Source: Allomuricauda sp.
GTDB taxonomy: Bacteria; Bacteroidota; Bacteroidia; Flavobacteriales; Flavobacteriaceae
Assembly: GCA_017795045.1 (NCBI GenBank)
Contig: CP051244.1
Span: forward strand, 140,782 to 195,828
Length of the DNA stretch: 55,047 bases
Reading direction: 5' to 3'
The notes under the pieces are model-generated. The model made no database searches, was not told the origin of the DNA, and saw nothing but the letters and a program-made list of their open reading frames with translations. The translations under genes were made by a program, and so were the position numbers. Below, piece by piece: positions 51,220 through 55,047 of the stretch (positions within the stretch are counted from its first letter, which is position 1; each line of letters begins with the position of its first letter).

Positions 51220-52218
51220 TTAGTTCTTACAAAAACCCTTAAAAAGGATATTTTCTTGATCTATAAATTCGTAATCCATACCCTTGGTGGCATACTTGAT
51301 ACTTTCAAGGACCACTTGTAGTTTGGCATTTTCATACCGTGCCGTGACATGGCAATTTTTCAGTTTACTGTTTTCAAAACCAATATGGATGCCATACCAT
51401 CTGGACAGCATCTTTGAAGCTTCCAAAAACGTAATGTCATTAAAGCGAATGATACCGTTTTTCCAATCCAAATAATTATCGTTGTCCAGTTTTGATTTTG
51501 TGATCATATCATTCTCCCTGCTGTACTCGGCCTTTTCATTGGGCAAGAGATATACGGTGTTCACATGACCGTTTTTTGAAGTGGATTGCACCTGTACCTT
51601 TCCGGTTTTCACGGTAACGGAAATATGGTCATTGAAGGCATAGGAATTCACGTTGAACGAAGTTCCCAATACTTTGGTGGTGACACCTTCGGTTGTGATG
51701 AGAAAAGGCTTGTTCGGATTTTTGGCCACCTCAAAAAAGGCTTCCCCATCCAAGATCACTTGCCTTACCGTAGCTCCCTCAAAACTTTCCGGAAATTCAA
51801 TACTGCTACCAGCGTTCAGGGTTATCCGGGTGCCATCGCTCAATACAATATCACTCCTTTGTCCCCATTCGGTGGTTTTGGTAATAATAGACTGTGCCAA
51901 TTCTTGTTCTGGCTGCGTCTTGGACTCCAAATAAACGGCAGAACCCAAACCAACCAATATAAGCAGTGAAGCTGCAATCTTGACCGCGTAGTTGTAAAAG
52001 GGCTTGGGAGTTTTTTTGGTTTCTGGGGCTATTCCTGCTTTTTCCGCGAAGCCCAAGTATATTTCTTCCTTGATGTTCTTTTCCCCATCAAAATAAATCC
52101 CATCTTCTTCTTGATCATCATAAGAGTCAAGAATCTTGTCCAAAAGTTCTTTTTCTTGTTGGGTACAGCTACCCTCCAAATACTTATTGATAAGGTGTTT
52201 GATTTCTTTTTCGTTCAT
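51220..52218 (-). CDS. FecR-family anti-sigma factor (locus 3)
   Basis: The 332-aa protein has a cytosolic N-terminal part (LINKYLEGSCTQQEKELLDKIL) and one membrane helix (about 76-96; VKIAASLLILVGLGSAVYLE). The periplasmic FecR domain (DIVLSDGTRITLNAGSSIEFPESF, VILDGEAFFEVAKNPNKPFLI, TKVLGTSFNVNSYAFND) and a C-terminal DUF4974 domain (FNDITFLEASKMLSRWYGIHIGFE) follow. It controls the ECF sigma encoded 83 nt upstream and receives the signal from the STN domain of the downstream SusC. Confidence 0.94.
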   Translation of the reverse strand: MNEKEIKHLINKYLEGSCTQQEKELLDKILDSYDDQEEDGIYFDGEKNIKEEIYLGFAEKAGIAPETKKTPKPFYNYAVKIAASLLILVGLGSAVYLESKTQPEQELAQSIITKTTEWGQRSDIVLSDGTRITLNAGSSIEFPESFEGATVRQVILDGEAFFEVAKNPNKPFLITTEGVTTKVLGTSFNVNSYAFNDHISVTVKTGKVQVQSTSKNGHVNTVYLLPNEKAEYSRENDMITKSKLDNDNYLDWKNGIIRFNDITFLEASKMLSRWYGIHIGFENSKLKNCHVTARYENAKLQVVLESIKYATKGMDYEFIDQENILFKGFCKN

Positions 52219-52301
52219 TCTTTGTTGTGGCCTCTACCTTATAAGAGGGAAAAATGAAACAGAACCCTAAAAAGAAAAACGATTTTTTTTAAAAAAAAGA
52301 T

Positions 52302-52832
52302 TCAGGATACCAACACAGAACCCCTTAACTGCTTGATGGACTGAGTAATATGATACTCTACCGTTTTTGTGGAAATGTTCAATTTATAAGCAATCTCCTT
52401 GTTTGTGAGTTCATCGTACCTGCTCATTTTAAAGATTTGCCGGGTCTTCGAGGGCAATAAATCGATACGCTTTGCCAAGATATTTTGGGTTTCCTTGAAG
52501 TGTATCTCCTTTTCCACATTGTTTTCCCCTAAAAAAAAGTGGGCCTTATCCAAAAAGGTAGTGTCCAACCTTTTTCGCCTTAAAGACTCCAGACATCTAT
52601 ATTTGGTGGTGGCAAACAGGTATGCTTTGATATTATTTATCTCGAGTTCCTTTCTTTTGGACCATAGTGTAAAAAATACTTCCTGGACTACATCTTTGGC
52701 TTCAGTTTCGTCTTTTAACAGCTTAAGGGAAAAAAGATAAAGCCTCTTCCAATGCCTATCGTAGAGTTGCCGAAAGGCAAGTCCATTGTCTTGTTGGGAC
52801 AATAATAATAGATGGGCATCGGAGGTATCCAT
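52302..52832 (-). CDS. ECF sigma factor, FecI type (locus 3)
   Basis: The 176-aa sigma factor has region 2 (FRQLYDRHWKRLYLFSLKLLKDETEAKDVVQEVFFTLWSKRKEL, then AYLFATTKYRCLESLRRK) and region 4 (LPSKTRQIFKMSRYDELTNKEIAYKLNISTKTVEYHITQSIKQLRG). Unlike the locus 2 factor it has no hydrophobic tail. It is expected to drive its own locus when released from FecR. A 162-nt gap separates it from the GH20 gene upstream on the same strand. Confidence 0.94.
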   Translation of the reverse strand: MDTSDAHLLLLSQQDNGLAFRQLYDRHWKRLYLFSLKLLKDETEAKDVVQEVFFTLWSKRKELEINNIKAYLFATTKYRCLESLRRKRLDTTFLDKAHFFLGENNVEKEIHFKETQNILAKRIDLLPSKTRQIFKMSRYDELTNKEIAYKLNISTKTVEYHITQSIKQLRGSVLVS

Positions 52833-52994
52833 ATAGTTGAGTGATGTGGTACAATACTACTTAGAATACTTAAATGCAGTATTAATTAAACTTTAATTTT
52901 TAGGGTATTCCTTAACAAGATATATCTCCATGACCCCAAAGCCACCAAATCAACACATATAATACATCAATATCCTATACGCATAAATTTACTG

Positions 52995-55047
52995 TCAGTC
53001 AAAGGACTGGGTCGCACCTTCCAGCTTTTCAAAAAACTTTATTTCCGCCAAAAACTGCCAATCAAAATTCAAGGATTGATTGGCCAAGTGCACATGGTGG
53101 TCCTGATCCAAAATATAGTCTTTGGGTTTCTGCAATATCCGGGTTTTGGAATACACTTCTTCAAAACCCTTGCGCAGTTCCGTGAAAGCTTCTTTTTGCG
53201 CAAGAATTTCCTGTAAGCCCTTTTTCCTTTCTTCAACAGACGGCAATGCGTCCACTTTTGCCAATTCCACAACAAGATCTGCTGAGAAAACGACCAAACC
53301 GGCCACTTCTTTGTACACCTCCAACGTATAGGTGTTCCTGTCCGCAACTTGGGAGAGTAAATCTATAACACCCAACACCTGTTCTCCCGTGGCAGAGATT
53401 TCTTTTGCATGGGCTATTCTTTCCAAATTGGCCTCGGTCCATTTACCAGGGTTGTTTACATCCGGCAAGTCCATCATTCCCTTTTCCATGGGCGACTCCA
53501 TGGTCTTTAAGTAATTGCGTTGATTTCCTTTCAGGAGAATGTTTTTCCATTTGGCAACCGGGTCCTCCAATGCATCGATAAAGGCAAACTTCCCATCCAT
53601 GGCCGTATCACCAAAATATCGAAAACGAAAAACATCCTTAAACTCCTCTTTTGAGCGTTTGTCCCCAGCCCATGCATATTCGGCAAAGGCTAAAATACCT
53701 CTCTTATACAATTCAAAATGGGGCGAATCGTCATCCCATAAGGTCAATAACAACCCATTCAGCCCATTATCAACGGAACTTAGGGCAAAACTGCGGATGT
53801 TCTCAATATTGCTCTCATTCTGGGGCATTAAAACCCATCGGGTTTGGCCTGCCGTAGCGCCTATGGCTTTTAGTCCATGGTCTTCAAACCATTTCATGGC
53901 CCTTTTGTTGCCGTATATCTGGGGAGATCTATAGTTCCATCTCATGTAGATGGTGTTTCTAGGAAAATCATCCAAAAACTGGTTCAAATCGGTTTCTTTG
54001 ACGGCCCAAAGACTATCTACCTGTTCTTTGGTGTACTCATCGTAGTGCATGGTTCTATACACCCCTACTTCCTTGAACAGCATATCATCCCACATAATTG
54101 GAATGCGTCCTTGCTCCTCTGCAAATTGGGAAACCTTGTCCAACCACTCCAATTGCAGGTCCAAACTGGATCTACCACTATTGCCACCGGTGGTATGTAC
54201 CTCATCCCCTCCCAAGTGTAGGTATCTACCATGCGGAAAAGCTTCCAAGGCATCTCGGTACAAATCAAACTGTACCTCATAGGTTTCATCCGATAAGGGA
54301 TTGAAGGCCCAGTCACTTTTAGGATCGTCCCTCAAATGTTCAAAGGCTTTATGCTTCAAAACAAAAGATGCGTGGCCCAACCCTTGCACCAATGGACTAA
54401 TCCTGATGTTGCGCTTTAGGGCATATGTACTGATTTCCTTCCATTGTTCCTTTGTCAAGGCATCTTCGGATGCCACTGTAGGCCTTCTGGTATATTTAAG
54501 CTTATCCTCTATCTCAATAATGATGGCATTGATTTTATAGTCGGCAAGTTCATTGATCAGCTTAAGGTAGTAATCATAGGTATCCAAATGGTGTTTTACA
54601 TCCAAATGGATGGGTCTATAGGCCAACTTGGGCGCATCAATGATTTTACAAATAGGTAAGTTGACATTTTGATCTTTGGCATCCTGAATCAGTTGTTCCA
54701 ATGTCTTCATGCCATAAAAAGCACCCGCCTGATCCTTGCCAATAATTTGAATGGTTTCCTCCCCAATGACCAAGGAATACCCTTCAGCGTTGGTCTCCAG
54801 ATTTTCATCAATGGTGATGGCAACATCTGCATCATCCATTTGTTCCGCCAAATTAAAGCCCCCACTCATTTGGAATTCCGTTTCAAAAGAATGCCCATAG
54901 GTTTGGATATCCTGGGGTTCAATCTTGCTGACTCCTGAGATCTCGAAGGAATCCGGCGAAGGTAAAATATGAAACTCACCCAAGGTTGTTGATTTTTCGC
55001 CACAGGCCATCATGATCACGGCCATCAGGCCATACACTACTCTATGA
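52995..55047 (-). CDS. GH20-type beta-N-acetylhexosaminidase, partial (5' end beyond window)
   Basis: About 680 residues are visible and the reading frame stays open to the window edge, so the true start lies outside. The visible N-terminus (VVYGLMAVIMMACGEKS) is the end of a lipoprotein signal with Cys. A GH20b-like domain comes first (about 20-135; GYSLVIGEETIQIIGKDQAGAFYGMKTLEQL), then the TIM barrel. The catalytic Asp-Glu pair is in YLHLGGDEVH (about D278-E279). Canonical GH20 has RGxxLDxxRHF, whereas here it is RPIHLDVKHHL, so this is a divergent subgroup. The C-terminal 150 residues are helical. It would remove terminal GlcNAc or GalNAc and may serve glycoprotein breakdown with the PNGase F-like enzyme. 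Confidence 0.87.
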   Translation of the reverse strand, partial: HRVVYGLMAVIMMACGEKSTTLGEFHILPSPDSFEISGVSKIEPQDIQTYGHSFETEFQMSGGFNLAEQMDDADVAITIDENLETNAEGYSLVIGEETIQIIGKDQAGAFYGMKTLEQLIQDAKDQNVNLPICKIIDAPKLAYRPIHLDVKHHLDTYDYYLKLINELADYKINAIIIEIEDKLKYTRRPTVASEDALTKEQWKEISTYALKRNIRISPLVQGLGHASFVLKHKAFEHLRDDPKSDWAFNPLSDETYEVQFDLYRDALEAFPHGRYLHLGGDEVHTTGGNSGRSSLDLQLEWLDKVSQFAEEQGRIPIMWDDMLFKEVGVYRTMHYDEYTKEQVDSLWAVKETDLNQFLDDFPRNTIYMRWNYRSPQIYGNKRAMKWFEDHGLKAIGATAGQTRWVLMPQNESNIENIRSFALSSVDNGLNGLLLTLWDDDSPHFELYKRGILAFAEYAWAGDKRSKEEFKDVFRFRYFGDTAMDGKFAFIDALEDPVAKWKNILLKGNQRNYLKTMESPMEKGMMDLPDVNNPGKWTEANLERIAHAKEISATGEQVLGVIDLLSQVADRNTYTLEVYKEVAGLVVFSADLVVELAKVDALPSVEERKKGLQEILAQKEAFTELRKGFEEVYSKTRILQKPKDYILDQDHHVHLANQSLNFDWQFLAEIKFFEKLEGATQSFD

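Noticed and set aside
52219..52301. A/T-run palindrome between fecR and sigma gene (locus 3)
   Set aside because: The A8/T8 runs can pair but have no GC stem, so it is neither a good terminator nor a clear operator.
1..55047. CRISPR arrays, tRNA or rRNA genes, insertion sequences, prophage genes
   Set aside because: I looked through the gene-free gaps and saw no cloverleaf, no spaced identical repeats and no transposase or integrase genes.

Overview
The window looks like a chromosomal segment of a marine-type Flavobacteriaceae (Bacteroidota). The evidence is the run fbaA-accD / rpsO-pnp / a short 287-aa primary sigma factor, three SusC/SusD pairs, FecI/FecR-type sigma/anti-sigma pairs, LytS/LytTR two-component systems, and several TAnnTTTG -7 promoter elements. 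A genus in the Muricauda/Allomuricauda-Maribacter range would fit, but the sequence alone does not settle it. No rRNA, tRNA, insertion sequence, prophage or CRISPR array was seen.

Layout. (1) Positions 1-7.9 kb hold housekeeping genes: fbaA, accD (without its zinc-ribbon cysteines), an AT-rich orphan, a lipoprotein, rpsO, pnp and the primary sigma factor. (2) 8-14.8 kb: a LytS-type kinase/LytTR regulator pair, a DUF5916 outer-membrane protein, rpe translationally coupled to a YpdA-type flavoprotein, and an unknown gene. (3) 14.8-22 kb, minus strand: four overlapping genes (LysE exporter, DinB, NRDE/TANGO2, ATP-grasp), a YHS protein, a second LytS/LytTR pair, an NTF2-like secreted protein and a DUF2911 protein. 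(4) 22-32.2 kb: a membrane-anchored AraC regulator facing a SusC/SusD pair, then a gap with a 21-bp-periodic operator candidate and a possible small RNA, then an S1-type sulfatase lipoprotein divergent from a PNGase F-like lipoprotein. (5) 32.5-44.1 kb, plus strand: ECF sigma, FecR, SusC with STN domain, SusD, a small surface lipoprotein, then a Tat-type sugar isomerase, a SUMF1-like protein without catalytic cysteines, and a Tat-type Gfo/Idh/MocA oxidoreductase. (6) 44.2-52.8 kb, minus strand: a second ECF sigma/FecR/SusC/SusD locus ending in two glycerophosphodiester phosphodiesterases. (7) A GH20-type enzyme runs off the right edge.

How the parts fit. From about 22 kb onward the region is a nutrient-scavenging island made of three SusCD transport loci. 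The cargo enzymes suggest sulfated or N-linked glycans (sulfatase, PNGase F-like, GH20), an oxidoreductive periplasmic sugar pathway (Tat-exported isomerase and dehydrogenase), and glycerophosphodiesters (GDPD pair).

The most interesting signals are non-coding. Both fecR-susC gaps carry a stem-loop placed exactly 56 nt after the fecR stop, with its T-tract on the antisense strand. This is the geometry expected of the 3' end of a cis-antisense sRNA of the DonS type. The third susC lacks FecI/FecR and instead has a 21-bp tandem repeat and an outward-facing structured transcript candidate that ends in a strong terminator.
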